Origin: Aquimarina intermedia
GTDB taxonomy: Bacteria > Bacteroidota > Bacteroidia > Flavobacteriales > Flavobacteriaceae
Direction: 5' to 3'
Assembly (NCBI RefSeq): GCF_008124785.1
Contig: NZ_VNHU01000008.1
Coordinates: forward strand, 88,542 to 152,541
Length of the DNA stretch: 64,000 nucleotides
Each line of letters opens with the position of its first letter. The stretch's first letter is position 1. The position numbers were made by a program, and so were the translations under genes. The notes beneath the pieces are model-generated. The model searched no databases. It was not told the origin of the DNA and worked only from the letters and a program-made list of their open reading frames with translations. Positions 17,470 to 26,245 of this stretch are shown piece after piece.

Positions 17470-17601
17470 TAACAATGAGATACTGCTTTCATTTTCCCCA
17501 AAATGAAAGTTTTATATAAGAGTGAGTTTTAATTTTAGAATAAGCCCTAAAAATTAAGATGATTTGTGTGAAAGGAAAAGAGCGCCTACGGCGCTCTTTT
17601 C
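17470..17601 (+). ncRNA. Tandem small RNA, copy 3
   Basis: The predicted transcript is about 131 nt. Compared with copies 1 and 2 it changes hairpin 1 from a U-G to a U-A pair (A at 17502), leaving a perfect 10-bp stem, 17486-17495 with 17500-17509, around CCCC at 17496-17499. It also changes the terminator stem at two positions on both sides, so pairing is kept. The middle of the RNA (about 17503-17575) is identical to the other copies. The changes that keep pairing are the best evidence that the RNA structure is real. Confidence 0.82.
17576..17600. terminator. Terminator of small RNA copy 3, probably shared with the ABC exporter operon
   Basis: AAAAGAGCGCC, loop TAC, GGCGCTCTTTT. G17580-C17596 replaces A-T and C17586-G17590 replaces T-A of copies 1 and 2. 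The stem has T-runs on both strands and lies 28 bases past the stop of the minus-strand exporter gene, so it can end both transcripts. Confidence 0.88.
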
Positions 17602-17628
17602 TATTTATAAATAATAAATATGTAGATG

Positions 17629-19458
17629 TTATTCAAAAGATTGCATGGTCACCAGTTTTTGATAGGCGCCATTTTTTGATAACAACGTTTCGTGAGTACC
17701 TTGTTCTACAATACGTCCTTTTTGCATAACCACGATTACGTCAGAATTTTGTATCGTTGATAAACGATGAGCGATAACAATACTTGTTCTGTTCTTCATC
17801 ATATTTTCTAAAGCAGATTGAACCAAGCGTTCACTCTCTGTATCTAAAGCAGAGGTAGCTTCATCTAAAATCATAATGGGTGGGTTTTTAAGAACCGCAC
17901 GTGCAATGGATATGCGTTGTTTTTGTCCTCCACTCAACTTGTTTCCGCTATCACCGATATTCGTATGAATGCCTTTTGGTAATTCTTTGACGAATTCCCA
18001 TGCATTAGCAATTTTAAGAGCTTCTATGATTTCTTCTTCTGTAGCGTTCTCTGATCCAATTAGAAGATTATTTTGGATGGTGTCATTAAATAGAATTGAA
18101 TCTTGTGTTACTAAGCCCATCAAACCGCGAAGCGACTCTTTTTTTAAGTCTTTTATTTCAATACCATCTATTGTAATTTCTCCTTCATTCACATCATAAA
18201 ATCGAGTAACGAGATTTGCGATGGTGGATTTACCACTACCGGACTGCCCAACCAATGCTACCGAACTTCCTTTGGGCACAGTAAGATTAAAATCTTTGAG
18301 CACATATTCGTCTTCATACTTAAAGGAAATATTTTGAAGGCTGATATTAGTAGTAAAATCATTTTTTACAATAGCATCGGATTTATCTTGAAGAGGGGAT
18401 TCTGTGTTCAAAATCTCTAAGACACGCTCTGCCGCAGCATTTCCTTTTTTAACTCCGTAATTTGCTTTCGAAATAGCTTTTGCAGGTGTCAGAATATTAT
18501 ACGCCAATCCAATATAGGCCAAAAACATTTCAGCTTGTAACGATTCATCAATAAACACCAATCTACCTCCGTATAATAATAGGACCGAGATTACACAGAT
18601 TCCTAAAAACTCACTTGTAGGGGAGGCAAGATTTTGTCGATTGAGTAGTGTGTTTGAGTAATCGAAAAAACGATTCGTAGAAGCTTTAAATTTGTTACTG
18701 AAGGCTTTTTCAGCATTAAAACCCTTGATAACTTTCAGTCCGCCTAGAGTTTCTTCGACTATAGATAAAAATATTCCTTGTTCTTTCTGAACCTTATCAG
18801 AATGTTTTTTTAAAGATTTACCAATTAGTGATATAATAAATCCTGATACCGGAATAAAAATAAAAACAAATAGTGTCAACTTCGTACTTAAAAACAGCAT
18901 AGCACCCAGTGTGAAAAGAATGGTTAGAGGTTCCCTTACAATAAGCTCCAAAATTGATAAAAAAGAATGTTGAATCTCAAGAACATCAGATGATATGCGT
19001 GCCATGGTATCTCCTTTTCTCTTTTCTGAAAAGAAAGATAAGGGAAGGCTTACTGTTTTGTCGTACAGCTCATTCCTAATATCTTTGAGTACACCATTAC
19101 GCAAAAAGGTGATAAAAAACATGGCCAGATAATTGAACAGGTTTTTCAACATAAAAATAGTAATGATCCCGATAATCATATACGAAAGGACATACATTTT
19201 TCCTTCACTTTCTACAGTTTCTACAATAAAACAATTTAGTGTATCGGTCAGATAAGCTTTGGCATTTGAAATACCATTCCATACCGGTTCGTAATACTCT
19301 ACATCCTTTTCTGAACTAAAAAGCACCTTCAATACAGGGATTAAAGCAATAAATGAGAGGGTGCTAAATATTGCGTAGAATATATTACATATAATATTAA
19401 GTATACCATATGTTCGATAGGGTATTGCAAAACGCAGAATTTGTTTGAAATAGGTCAT
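17629..19458 (-). CDS. ABC exporter, fused permease and ATPase (MsbA-like)
   Basis: This 609-residue half-transporter has an N-terminal membrane domain (about residues 15-335, with hydrophobic segments around 15-40, 90-115, 175-215 and 280-310) and a C-terminal nucleotide-binding domain with Walker A GQSGSGKST (about 405), the signature LSGGQKQR (about 509) and Walker B IMILDEATSALD (about 530). It works as a homodimer in the inner membrane. Flavobacterial proteins of this kind are usually annotated as lipid or multidrug exporters. The adjacent phosphohexomutase and glycosyltransferase suggest a cell-envelope substrate, but the cargo cannot be read from sequence. It is the last gene of a three-gene minus-strand run. 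Confidence 0.92.
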   Translation of the reverse strand: MTYFKQILRFAIPYRTYGILNIICNIFYAIFSTLSFIALIPVLKVLFSSEKDVEYYEPVWNGISNAKAYLTDTLNCFIVETVESEGKMYVLSYMIIGIITIFMLKNLFNYLAMFFITFLRNGVLKDIRNELYDKTVSLPLSFFSEKRKGDTMARISSDVLEIQHSFLSILELIVREPLTILFTLGAMLFLSTKLTLFVFIFIPVSGFIISLIGKSLKKHSDKVQKEQGIFLSIVEETLGGLKVIKGFNAEKAFSNKFKASTNRFFDYSNTLLNRQNLASPTSEFLGICVISVLLLYGGRLVFIDESLQAEMFLAYIGLAYNILTPAKAISKANYGVKKGNAAAERVLEILNTESPLQDKSDAIVKNDFTTNISLQNISFKYEDEYVLKDFNLTVPKGSSVALVGQSGSGKSTIANLVTRFYDVNEGEITIDGIEIKDLKKESLRGLMGLVTQDSILFNDTIQNNLLIGSENATEEEIIEALKIANAWEFVKELPKGIHTNIGDSGNKLSGGQKQRISIARAVLKNPPIMILDEATSALDTESERLVQSALENMMKNRTSIVIAHRLSTIQNSDVIVVMQKGRIVEQGTHETLLSKNGAYQKLVTMQSFE

Positions 19459-19485
19459 GTATAATGTATCTGTAAATAGCTACAA

Positions 19486-21213
19486 TTAATCCAACTTTAA
19501 GTCCGATTTGATAGCGTGTATTTTTTGATCTAGTTTAGTTTCAACAGCTTTGTAATCACTTTCCTCTTTTAGCGGAGCCTGCACACTGATATAGAATTTA
19601 ATTTTAGGTTCTGTTCCGCTTGGGCGAGCTGCGATTTTACTTCCTTCTTCGGTATAAAAAATCAGAACATTAGACTTTGGGACATCGAGTGTTGTGACCG
19701 TGTGATCTTGTGTGTTTTCTGAAGTACTTTCTTGATAATCTTCAATGAGTACTACTTTTTCGCCACCGATTTCTTTTGGAGCTTTAGTCCTCAAATCAAT
19801 CATAGTTTGCTGAATCTCCTTGGCACCATCTCTTCCTTTTTTAACGAGGGAAATTAAACTCTCTTTATAACAACCATGTTTAGTATATAAATCCAATAAC
19901 ATGTTATAGAAAGAACTTCCTTTATCTTTGGCATACGCAACAATTTCACAAGCGAGTAGGGTAGCGGTAACCGCATCTTTATCACGTACAAAATCCCCAA
20001 CCATAAAACCGAAGCTTTCTTCTCCTCCACCAATAAAATGCTTATCAGGAAAGTCCTTGATCAATTTTGCAATCCATTTAAATCCGGTAAGTACTTCTTT
20101 ATAGTCAACGTTATACGCTTCAGCGAGATTGCGCATCATGGGTGTCGATACGATAGTAGATGCTATAAACTCATTACCTTTTAAACCTTGCATTTTGTAG
20201 TGTTCTAACAGAAACCAGGTCATGGTCACCATAGTTTGATTACCATTAAGCAGCTGTAAGTTACCTTCATTATTCTTCACGGCAATACCCAGTCGGTCAC
20301 AATCCGGATCTGTACCAATAACGATATCTGCATCGATCTCACGCGCCAGTTTCATCGCCATTTCTAAAGCTTCAGGCTCCTCCGGGTTTGGAGATACTAC
20401 TGTTGGGAAATTCCCATCAGGACTTGCTTGTTCTGCAACAATATGAACATCGGTGTAACCCGCCTGCTTTAATGTTTCGGGAACTAGTGTTATAGAAGTA
20501 CCATGTAAGGAAGTAAAAACAATTTTTGTTTGTTTTTTGGCCTCACTGGTAGCAACAAAACTTCCGTTTTTTACACTTCGCTCAATAAAGACCTGATCTA
20601 TTTTATCGTCGATTAATTCAATTAACTCTGGCGTTGCATCAAATTTGATATCAGCATACGTCAGAGAGTCAATTTCCTGTATAATTTCGGCATCTTGTGG
20701 AGGAACTAATTGCCCTCCATCTTCCCAATACACTTTGTAACCATTGTATTCGGGAGGATTGTGACTAGCAGTTAATACAATACCGCATTGACAACCTAAT
20801 TCTTTAACGGCAAAGGATAATTCTGGTGTGGGACGAAGTTCAGAAAATAAAAATACTTTAATGCCGTTGGCAGAAAACACATCAGCTACAAGCTTTGCCA
20901 GGGTATCACTTTGGTTTCTGCAATCATAAGCGATTACCGCTTTTGGTTGTATTTCAGGGAAGGTGCGTTTCAAATAATTACTTAGTCCCTGTGTGTTTTT
21001 TCCTAACGTATATTTATTAATTCTATTGGTCCCCACACCCATAATACCTCGCATACCACCGGTACCAAATTCAAGATTTTTGTAGAAACTCTCTTCTAGT
21101 TCTTTGGGATCAGTATTTTGTAAGTTATGGATCTCTTGTTGTGTCGTGGTGTCAAATATTGGAGTTAACCATTCGTCGATTCGTGCTTGTATATTAGAAT
21201 CCTTATGCTGCAT
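19486..21213 (-). CDS. Phosphohexomutase (phosphoglucomutase / phosphomannomutase family)
   Basis: This 575-residue enzyme should interconvert hexose 1- and 6-phosphates through a phosphoserine. The active-site loop VLTASHNPPEYNGYKVYW has its Ser at about residue 150; the metal loop GTDPDCDRLG is near 305, the sugar-binding GGGEESFGF near 395, and the phosphate-binding RPSGTEPKIKFY near 535. The start at 21213 is an ATG; a longer frame opens only with a TTG at 21234. Length and motifs fit the Bacteroidota phospho-sugar mutase of the PgcA type. It is followed after 27 bases by the ABC exporter and preceded by a glycosyltransferase, so it probably supplies sugar nucleotides for envelope glycans as well as central metabolism. 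Confidence 0.93.
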   Translation of the reverse strand: MQHKDSNIQARIDEWLTPIFDTTTQQEIHNLQNTDPKELEESFYKNLEFGTGGMRGIMGVGTNRINKYTLGKNTQGLSNYLKRTFPEIQPKAVIAYDCRNQSDTLAKLVADVFSANGIKVFLFSELRPTPELSFAVKELGCQCGIVLTASHNPPEYNGYKVYWEDGGQLVPPQDAEIIQEIDSLTYADIKFDATPELIELIDDKIDQVFIERSVKNGSFVATSEAKKQTKIVFTSLHGTSITLVPETLKQAGYTDVHIVAEQASPDGNFPTVVSPNPEEPEALEMAMKLAREIDADIVIGTDPDCDRLGIAVKNNEGNLQLLNGNQTMVTMTWFLLEHYKMQGLKGNEFIASTIVSTPMMRNLAEAYNVDYKEVLTGFKWIAKLIKDFPDKHFIGGGEESFGFMVGDFVRDKDAVTATLLACEIVAYAKDKGSSFYNMLLDLYTKHGCYKESLISLVKKGRDGAKEIQQTMIDLRTKAPKEIGGEKVVLIEDYQESTSENTQDHTVTTLDVPKSNVLIFYTEEGSKIAARPSGTEPKIKFYISVQAPLKEESDYKAVETKLDQKIHAIKSDLKLD

Positions 21214-21273
21214 GTTCTCAAGATTTATGTGCAAAAATACTATTTTATAGCGAACTCAGGATAGAACTATCCT

Positions 21274-22221
21274 TTACACTTTAATCTGATCGGCAATTTT
21301 ATAACGCTCTTTGTTGCGCTTACTGGTTAGGATGATTTCTCCCAGAAATCCGGCTAGAAAAAATTGCGTTCCTAACAGCATTGCTGTCAGTGCAATATAA
21401 AACTCAGGGCGCTGTGCTATCATTCTGCCCTCTGTCTCAATAAACAATTTATCGATACCCAGATATAAAGAGAAACATAGCCCGACAAAAAAGACGATGG
21501 TACCGATTAATCCAAAAAAGTGCATGGGTCTGCGCCCAAAACGTGACATAAACCAAATAGTAACCAAGTCTAAAAAGCCATTAATAAATCGATTCATGCC
21601 AAATTTTGTAGTTCCGTATTTTCTGGCTTGATGAAGGACTATCTTTTCTCCGATTTTATTGTAGCCGGCATTTTTTGCTAGCACAGGAATATAACGATGC
21701 ATTTCACCATGCACATCTATATTTTTTATGACCTGACTTTTATACGCTTTCAGACCGCAGTTGAAGTCATTTAATTTAACTCCCGAAGTCTTTCTTGCTG
21801 CGGCATTAAACAGTTTTGAAGGTAAATTTTTTGCAACTACCGAGTCGTAACGTTTCTTTTTCCATCCGGATACCAGATCATAATTTTCTGCTATGATCAT
21901 TTGGTATAGTTCTGGTATTTCTTCGGGGTTGTCTTGTAGATCTGCATCCATGGTAATAACCACCGTTCCTTTCGCGGCAGCAAACCCTGCATGCAAAGCT
22001 TGAGATTTACCAAAATTTCTTAAAAACCGGATGCCTTTTACAAACTCATCTTCTTGTGATAATTGTTGTATCGTTTCCCATGAACCATCGGTACTTCCGT
22101 CATCTATAAATAGAATTTCATAAGAAAAAGAATTGGATTGCATGACTTTTGCAATCCAATTATGTAATTCGGTAAGTGATTCTTGCTCATTAAGCAAAGG
22201 TATGACCACAGATATATCCAC
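21274..22221 (-). CDS. Family 2 glycosyltransferase (dolichol-phosphate-mannose-synthase-like, membrane anchored)
   Basis: This 315-residue protein has a GT2 domain in the first 220 residues (VVIPLLNEQESL at 5-16, FIDDGSTDGSWE near 38-49, the metal-binding DADLQDNPEE near 92-101 and a QARKYGTTKFG loop near 197-207) and two C-terminal membrane helices at about 232-255 and 268-292. This is the GtrB / DPM1 layout, which transfers a sugar from a nucleotide donor to a polyprenyl phosphate at the inner membrane. It is first of the run GT2, phosphohexomutase, ABC exporter. A TAAATTTG box on the minus strand at 22245-22252 may be its -7 element. Sugar and acceptor are unknown. Confidence 0.9.
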   Translation of the reverse strand: MDISVVIPLLNEQESLTELHNWIAKVMQSNSFSYEILFIDDGSTDGSWETIQQLSQEDEFVKGIRFLRNFGKSQALHAGFAAAKGTVVITMDADLQDNPEEIPELYQMIIAENYDLVSGWKKKRYDSVVAKNLPSKLFNAAARKTSGVKLNDFNCGLKAYKSQVIKNIDVHGEMHRYIPVLAKNAGYNKIGEKIVLHQARKYGTTKFGMNRFINGFLDLVTIWFMSRFGRRPMHFFGLIGTIVFFVGLCFSLYLGIDKLFIETEGRMIAQRPEFYIALTAMLLGTQFFLAGFLGEIILTSKRNKERYKIADQIKV

Positions 22222-22334
22222 GTTTCAGATTTTTGTTACAAATACAAATTTATAAGTATTTAAGTAAAAAGTTAGATAAACTGATTAAAGTTATAAACGT
22301 TAGTGAGCAAGAAATCAAATAGCAATGTCTTTAA

Positions 22335-22862
22335 TTAATTAAAGGTTTGTTTTTTCTGCATAACTAAACTCGCTATCAATGCGAAGATGAATCCAAAAAA
22401 CAAATTGAATAGTAAGCTAAAAGCAGAAATAATGAAAGGTGATGAGAATTTTTCAGCCATTGCAGCGCTTTGATCCAACTGCTCTTGTGTAAAATCAGGG
22501 TATTGTTCCTGCATTTTTTCACGAGAAACTTCGGCCATTCTTTCCATCATATCAGGTTCGATAACTTGCATCAGTAATAAGGTCCAAACGACACTTATTA
22601 ATCCGCCTACCAAGGCAATACCTATTCCTACTTTAATACCTTCTCCTAAGGTAAGAAAACCTCCATTAGCGGTTTTGTAGGCTTTAATACCATAAACAAT
22701 TGCACCGATAAGGATTAAAAAACCAATAAGCGAATGCATCCAGTTTTGATCCATGTAGCTATCGGTAACATAGAGAATAACGCCAAAGACTACGGAAACA
22801 ATACCTAGTAGAAGACCATAATTAATAATAATTTTTTTTGCAGAAACTTGTGTATTTTCCAT
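22335..22862 (-). CDS. DUF4199-type membrane protein
   Basis: This 175-residue protein has four predicted membrane helices (about residues 10-30, 40-60, 75-100 and 145-170) with a charged loop between the third and fourth that contains EVSREKMQEQYPDFTQEQLDQ-like sequence. The pattern matches DUF4199, a family of unknown function that is widespread in Bacteroidota. In many genomes such a gene lies just before a GT2 gene as here, but no role is established. A TATATTTG box on the minus strand at 22900-22907 may be its promoter. Confidence 0.8.
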   Translation of the reverse strand: MENTQVSAKKIIINYGLLLGIVSVVFGVILYVTDSYMDQNWMHSLIGFLILIGAIVYGIKAYKTANGGFLTLGEGIKVGIGIALVGGLISVVWTLLLMQVIEPDMMERMAEVSREKMQEQYPDFTQEQLDQSAAMAEKFSSPFIISAFSLLFNLFFGFIFALIASLVMQKKQTFN

Positions 22863-22976
22863 TTTTGAAAGGTTTGGTTGATTATATTTGATCAGTATAC
22901 AAATATAGGAAAACGTTACACGTACTACCCAAAAATCATTTTTTGCATCAAAAACATAAAAAAAGTTGCTTTGGTC

Positions 22977-23006
22977 TTGTAGATTCGCATAATATATTTA
23001 AATTTG
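22977..23006 (+). promoter_or_regulatory. rpmE2 promoter
   Basis: TTG at 22977-22979, 19 bases, TAAATTTG at 22999-23006, a full match to the Bacteroidota consensus 28 bases upstream of the L31 start codon. Confidence 0.75.
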
Positions 23007-23034
23007 CACCTCGAAAAAAGAAAAGATTATAACC

Positions 23035-23286
23035 ATGAGAAAAGATATTCATCCTGAAAATTATAGATTAGTAGCGTTTAAAGACATGTCTAACGAAGAA
23101 GTTTTTTTAACGAAATCTACAGCGAATACTAAAGAAACTCTTGAAGTTGACGGAGTTGAATATCCGTTGGTAAAATTAGAGATCTCTAGAACGTCTCACC
23201 CTTTCTATACAGGAAAATCAAAACTTATCGATACCGCTGGTCGTATTGATAAATTCAAAAATAAATACGCTAAATTTAAAAAGTAA
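23035..23286 (+). CDS. rpmE2: 50S ribosomal protein L31, type B
   Basis: This 83-residue ribosomal protein begins [20 protein letters not shown] and has the [20 protein letters not shown] segment of the type-B (zinc-free) L31. It has no cysteine, so it lacks the CxxC zinc site of type A; such proteins remain functional when zinc is short. It sits at the bridge between the ribosomal subunits. It has a consensus promoter and a strong terminator and appears to be transcribed alone. Confidence 0.97.
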   Translation: MRKDIHPENYRLVAFKDMSNEEVFLTKSTANTKETLEVDGVEYPLVKLEISRTSHPFYTGKSKLIDTAGRIDKFKNKYAKFKK

Positions 23287-23308
23287 TTTAGTTTTAAGAT
23301 TTTTTTAT

Positions 23309-23336
23309 AAGCCTTTCCAGATGGAAAGGCTTTTTT
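23309..23336 (+). terminator. rpmE2 terminator
   Basis: The stem AAGCCTTTCC / GGAAAGGCTT with loop AGAT is followed by six Ts. Confidence 0.9.
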
Positions 23337-23398
23337 GTTGCCTAGAGTTGATGTATTTTTGACCGACAATTAAATGCAACATTATACAACTGTTTTTT

Positions 23399-24580
23399 AT
23401 GAACTATATTCTGTTTGACGGGAGTGCTCGTAATGCCCTTTTACCCTTTACCTTTACAAGACCAATCGCTGAGATTCGTATTGGTATATTAACTATTAGA
23501 GAGAAGTGGGAAAGTTATTTGGGAAGTACTACGTCAACGGTAACCGAGGAGTATCTTAGTGAAAAATTCCCGATGGTTGAATTAGCTGAGAATGTAATGA
23601 TTAATGCGTCCTATCTACCCACACCAACCCTGGTAGAGGCAATAAAAAGCTTACAGCCAAATCAAGGGGTTTTTATAGAAGGTGAACCTGTCGCTTTTTA
23701 TGTATTAGAGGGTCAAGAAGTGGCATTAGAAAATTATGAGGCGATCAGTTTTGATCAAAAAGTGGAAACTGTGAAAACTACTTGGGATATTTTTGCAAAA
23801 AATGGAACTGCATTACAAGCTGATTTCGATTTGTTAACCGAAGGTCGCACCAGTGCACCCTTAGATGAAACAAACACTTGCATACATCCTGAGAATATCT
23901 TTGTCGAAGAAGGAGCTTCTATATCGTGTGCGATTATAAATGCAACTGATGGCCCCGTTTACATAGCTAAGGATGCCCATATTATGGAGGGTAGTATAAT
24001 CCGCGGACCTTTTGCTTTGTGTGAAGGTGCAACGGTTAAAATGGGAGCAAAAATATATGGACCAACCACCATCGGACCGTTTTCAAAAGTCGGAGGCGAG
24101 GTTAATAACTCCGTGCTCTTCGGGTATTCTAATAAAGGTCATGATGGTTTTTTAGGGAATTCAGTAATTGGTGAATGGTGCAACCTGGGAGCAGATACAA
24201 ACACTTCTAACTTAAAGAATAATTACGCACCGGTGCGGCTGTGGAGTTACGAAACTGAGAATTTTGCAAAAACCGGATTACAGTTTTGTGGCTTGATGAT
24301 GGGAGATCATTCAAAATGTGGGATTAATACCATGTTTAACACCGGGACGATGATCGGGGTTAACGCCAATATTTTTGGTAGTGGTTTTCCACGAAATTTT
24401 ATTCCCAGCTATAGTTGGGGAGGCAGTAATGGCTTCACTACGTATTTGACAAAAAAAGCCTTTGAAGTGGCTAAAGTAGTTATGTCAAGACGTAGCGTTG
24501 AATTTACCGAAATGGATGAAAAAATTCTGGAACATGTCTTCGAAATTACGCAGCAGTGGCGAACGTCCTACGATAAATAA
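23399..24580 (+). CDS. GlmU-like sugar-1-phosphate nucleotidyltransferase with beta-helix acyltransferase domain
   Basis: This 393-residue protein begins MNYILFDGSARNALLPFTFT with an RPIAEIRIGI motif, the N-terminus of the Bacteroidota alternative GlmU family. The first half is a diverged nucleotidyltransferase-like domain; from about residue 160 it runs into a left-handed beta-helix of hexapeptide repeats (IHPENIFVEEGASI, AKDAHIMEGSIIRG, AKIYGPTTIGPFSKVG). It is expected to make UDP-N-acetylglucosamine for peptidoglycan and lipopolysaccharide. A TATTTTTG box at 23354-23361 may be a promoter, giving a leader of about 30 bases; read-through from rpmE2 is limited by the terminator between them. 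The family assignment is good; biochemical proof for this subgroup is less certain to me. Confidence 0.85.
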   Translation: MNYILFDGSARNALLPFTFTRPIAEIRIGILTIREKWESYLGSTTSTVTEEYLSEKFPMVELAENVMINASYLPTPTLVEAIKSLQPNQGVFIEGEPVAFYVLEGQEVALENYEAISFDQKVETVKTTWDIFAKNGTALQADFDLLTEGRTSAPLDETNTCIHPENIFVEEGASISCAIINATDGPVYIAKDAHIMEGSIIRGPFALCEGATVKMGAKIYGPTTIGPFSKVGGEVNNSVLFGYSNKGHDGFLGNSVIGEWCNLGADTNTSNLKNNYAPVRLWSYETENFAKTGLQFCGLMMGDHSKCGINTMFNTGTMIGVNANIFGSGFPRNFIPSYSWGGSNGFTTYLTKKAFEVAKVVMSRRSVEFTEMDEKILEHVFEITQQWRTSYDK

Positions 24581-24584
24581 ACAG

Positions 24585-26213
24585 CTATATTTTTTCTTTC
24601 CAAACACGTTTTAGCACTAAAAAATTTTGAGGATTGGTTGTCAATCCGCGGACATTTTTTTGAGTAAATCTAACTACTTCATCATAATACAGGGGTACTA
24701 TAGGGGCTTTGGCTATGATGATAGAATCCATTTTTGCATATAGCTTAGCGCGCACCTTATCATCTGTAATAAGGAAGCTTTGCTCATACAAGGCATCAAA
24801 TGTTTTATTTTTAAAGTGTGTGTAATTTGGGCCGTTAGGCGTAAAGTTTTTGCTATAAAATGGCGATAAAAAATTCTCAGCATCCGGGTAATCAGCAATC
24901 CAACTAGCTCTAAAGGTTTGTAGTTTACCACTCCATTTTTGTTCTCGAATAGTTGACGGCGGTAAGACATCTACATTGACGTTAATCCCTATTTTTTCTA
25001 ATTCTCTTTGTATAAATTCACAAATACTCAGGTAATTAGAATCCGTAGCAATGGTAATACTTGGCTCGGTGTCTCCCGTAGCCTCTGTATACTGCGCAAC
25101 AAGGGAACGTGCTTTATTAATGTCATAGTTGTATCCTTCTTGCGCTGTATATCCCTGTATGCCTTTGGGAATAAAACCACTAAGTGCGGGTGTGCCGATA
25201 CCGTTTTTGAGATAGGTAATCATTTTTTTTCGGTCAAAGCCATGATTTATAGCTCTCCGAAGTACCTCAGATTGTATTTCGGGCACCTCTATATCCAGAT
25301 AAAAGCCCAGATATTCGGAATTTAAGTAAGGTCCTTTGTCCAGCGTAATTCTATTACGATACCGATCTCTTAGTTTTCCTGAAGGAGTTAATAGCTCATC
25401 TTTATACGACGCATCTAAACTATTAAGCAAGTCAATATTTCCTTTTGCAAATTGTAGAAACTCACTTTGTTTATCCGGTAAGAAAGTTACCGCTACCGCT
25501 TCGAGGTAAGGCAATGATTTGCCTTCAAGATCCTTTTCATAATATAAATGATTCTTGCGAAGTACCAATTTTATGTTTTCTTCCCAGAGTTTAAATTGAA
25601 ATGGTCCTGTTCCTATTGGGTGAGATCTAAACGCATTACCATAATGAGTTACAATTTCTTTAGGTACCACAGAACAATACCGCATACTGAGTAATCCTAA
25701 AAAAGCAGGAAATGGTTTTTTTAGCTCTATTTTAAAAATTGTATCATTTACAGCTGAATACTCTTTTACGTTTTTAAGCACCCAATTGCCGGGAGAAGCA
25801 ACAGAGGGATTAATTAGTCTGTCAAAACTATAGACAAAATCATTGGCGGTAACCTGCCGAGTGCTATCGGGAGTGTTGAATTTAGGATGTTTGTGAAAAT
25901 ATACGTCATCGCGAAGCGCAAAAGTGTAAACTAAACCGTTTTCACTTTGGTTCCATTGCTTTGCAATATCCGGTATTATTTTTAGGGAATCATCTAGTTG
26001 AACTAAGCCATTAAAAATTTGATTTGTAGCCCATATATTTCCAATATTTCTTGCAAATGCAGGGTCAAGCGAGCTGATATTGTCATATTGATTGTATCTA
26101 AACACCAGATGCTCATGAGCCTTATTTACATCACTGGAACAAGATGTAAGGAATATAAACAGATAAACTACTAAGGTTAAGTTTCTTATAATTTTGATTG
26201 TATATGTTTTCAA
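24585..26213 (-). CDS. Peptide/nickel-type ABC transporter substrate-binding lipoprotein
   Basis: This protein of about 542 residues is a family-5 extracellular solute-binding protein. The mature part contains SLDPAFARNIGNIWATNQIFNGLVQL-like family opening, AKQWNQSENGLVYTFALRDDVYFH, and a C-terminal AKMDSIIIAKAPIVPLYYDEVVRF region. The start is uncertain: the frame has no ATG near its beginning. The TTG at 26213 gives a good lipoprotein signal (LKTYTIKIIRNLTLVVYLFIFLTSC); a TTG at 26291 would add 26 residues and overlap the opposite promoter. No permease or ATPase genes are adjacent, so it must work with a transporter elsewhere or have another role such as oligopeptide sensing. It converges with the GlmU-like gene, with 4 bases between the stops. 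Confidence 0.85.
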   Translation of the reverse strand: MKTYTIKIIRNLTLVVYLFIFLTSCSSDVNKAHEHLVFRYNQYDNISSLDPAFARNIGNIWATNQIFNGLVQLDDSLKIIPDIAKQWNQSENGLVYTFALRDDVYFHKHPKFNTPDSTRQVTANDFVYSFDRLINPSVASPGNWVLKNVKEYSAVNDTIFKIELKKPFPAFLGLLSMRYCSVVPKEIVTHYGNAFRSHPIGTGPFQFKLWEENIKLVLRKNHLYYEKDLEGKSLPYLEAVAVTFLPDKQSEFLQFAKGNIDLLNSLDASYKDELLTPSGKLRDRYRNRITLDKGPYLNSEYLGFYLDIEVPEIQSEVLRRAINHGFDRKKMITYLKNGIGTPALSGFIPKGIQGYTAQEGYNYDINKARSLVAQYTEATGDTEPSITIATDSNYLSICEFIQRELEKIGINVNVDVLPPSTIREQKWSGKLQTFRASWIADYPDAENFLSPFYSKNFTPNGPNYTHFKNKTFDALYEQSFLITDDKVRAKLYAKMDSIIIAKAPIVPLYYDEVVRFTQKNVRGLTTNPQNFLVLKRVWKEKI

Positions 26214-26237
26214 TTTTAGTAAACGAATTTTTGTTGG

Positions 26238-26245
26238 TATCTTTG
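26238..26245 (+). promoter_or_regulatory. Probable mtaB promoter (-7 element)
   Basis: TATCTTTG matches TAnnTTTG exactly. The -33 position has only T-rich sequence. The leader to the mtaB start would be about 140 bases. Confidence 0.5.

Larger units (their letters stand above)
16663..17601 (+). repeat. Three tandem 313-bp units, each a small-RNA gene
   Basis: Units 16663-16975, 16976-17288 and 17289-17601 repeat with a period of exactly 313 bases: the -7 boxes are at 16831, 17144 and 17457, the CCCC loops at 16870, 17183 and 17496. Each unit holds a spacer, a promoter, a structured RNA and a terminator. The transcribed parts differ at only a few positions, while the spacers differ more, and the left half of the first spacer has largely decayed. 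No protein gene is present in the 991 bases between the ECF sigma gene and the ABC exporter gene. Confidence 0.9.

Noticed and set aside
16663..17601. Tandem repeat considered as CRISPR array or insertion-sequence remnant
   Set aside because: The period of 313 bases is too long for CRISPR, there are no short direct repeats with unique spacers, no cas genes and no transposase. The promoter and terminator in each unit explain the repeat better.
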